From Clostridium sp. AM49-4BH (GTDB lineage Bacteria; Bacillota; Clostridia; Lachnospirales; Lachnospiraceae): a stretch of 13,319 nt of DNA. The stretch covers positions 1 to 13,319 of the forward strand of contig NZ_QUFB01000062.1 of assembly GCF_003478335.1 (NCBI RefSeq), in the 5' to 3' direction. Shown here piece after piece: positions 13,264 to 13,319 of this stretch (position 1 is its first letter; each line of letters opens with the position of its first letter). A program made the position numbers and the translations under genes. A model generated the notes under the pieces. The model saw only the letters and a program-made list of their open reading frames with translations. It made no database searches and had not been told where the DNA came from.

Positions 13264-13319
13264 ATGAAAACAGGAATGAAATGTCTGATCTTACTGTGTA
13301 TTGGTGCAGCGCTGTGCTA
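13264..13319 (+). CDS. Start of a signal-peptide protein, cut off at the window edge
   Basis: An ATG with GGAGG 6 nt upstream opens a frame starting MKTGMKCLILLCIGAALC that runs off the right end. The basic start and hydrophobic core are a signal peptide or lipoprotein leader; the Cys near the edge could be a lipobox cysteine, but too little remains to judge. It starts 57 bp after the frameshifted gene and probably belongs to the same transcript. Confidence 0.6.
   Translation, partial: MKTGMKCLILLCIGAALC

Overview
The window looks like chromosomal DNA of an anaerobic, gut-type Bacillota, most likely a Lachnospiraceae/Clostridiales member. The evidence is moderate-to-low GC, strong AGGAGG-type ribosome binding sites on nearly every gene, an Agr-type peptide signalling pair, a ferredoxin-linked iorAB cluster for aromatic amino-acid fermentation, and a small helicase and a DUF6273-like protein typical of that group. 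The species cannot be fixed from the sequence alone.

Layout. Bases 1-108 are the 3' end of a group II intron (domains V and VI fold clearly, with a bulged branch-point A); the body and any reverse transcriptase lie upstream of the window. The intron ends two bases before the ribosome binding site of a 615-residue UvrD/PcrA-like helicase (119-1966). Next comes a single-pass membrane protein with a cytosolic repeat region and a DUF6273-like C-terminus (2303-3433). A convergent AraC-family regulator (3568-4455, minus) is divergent from a cytoplasmic GH43 glycoside hydrolase with a CBM6-like C-terminus (4827-6296), which it probably controls. Every intergenic gap in this first half holds its own short tandem duplication, and the units are unrelated in sequence (about 43, 62, 34, 66 and 53 bp periods).

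The middle is one operon: iorA (6487-8214), iorB (8227-8796), paaK (8902-10209) and a double-ACT protein (10236-10667), closed by a strong intrinsic terminator. IorAB oxidises aryl pyruvates to aryl-acetyl-CoA with ferredoxin. PaaK interconverts the aryl acetate and its CoA ester, and the ACT protein probably senses an amino acid.

The last 2.5 kb is an accessory, signalling-type region. A 47-residue membrane peptide and a 142-residue exported or anchored protein of unknown family lie on the minus strand. Divergent from them are agrB (11795-12358) and agrD (12407-12565), whose predicted peptide core is CVGFL followed by HQPVRP. A perfect 19-bp direct repeat with a 21-bp period lies in the shared promoter region, as expected for a LytTR (AgrA-like) activator site. 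No AgrC or AgrA is in the window. Downstream of agrD, about 190 bases fold into five successive inverted repeats leading to a secreted, four-cysteine protein gene that is frameshifted just after its signal peptide. A final signal-peptide gene runs off the right edge. This Agr locus with its structured leader and exported cargo is the least explained part of the window.
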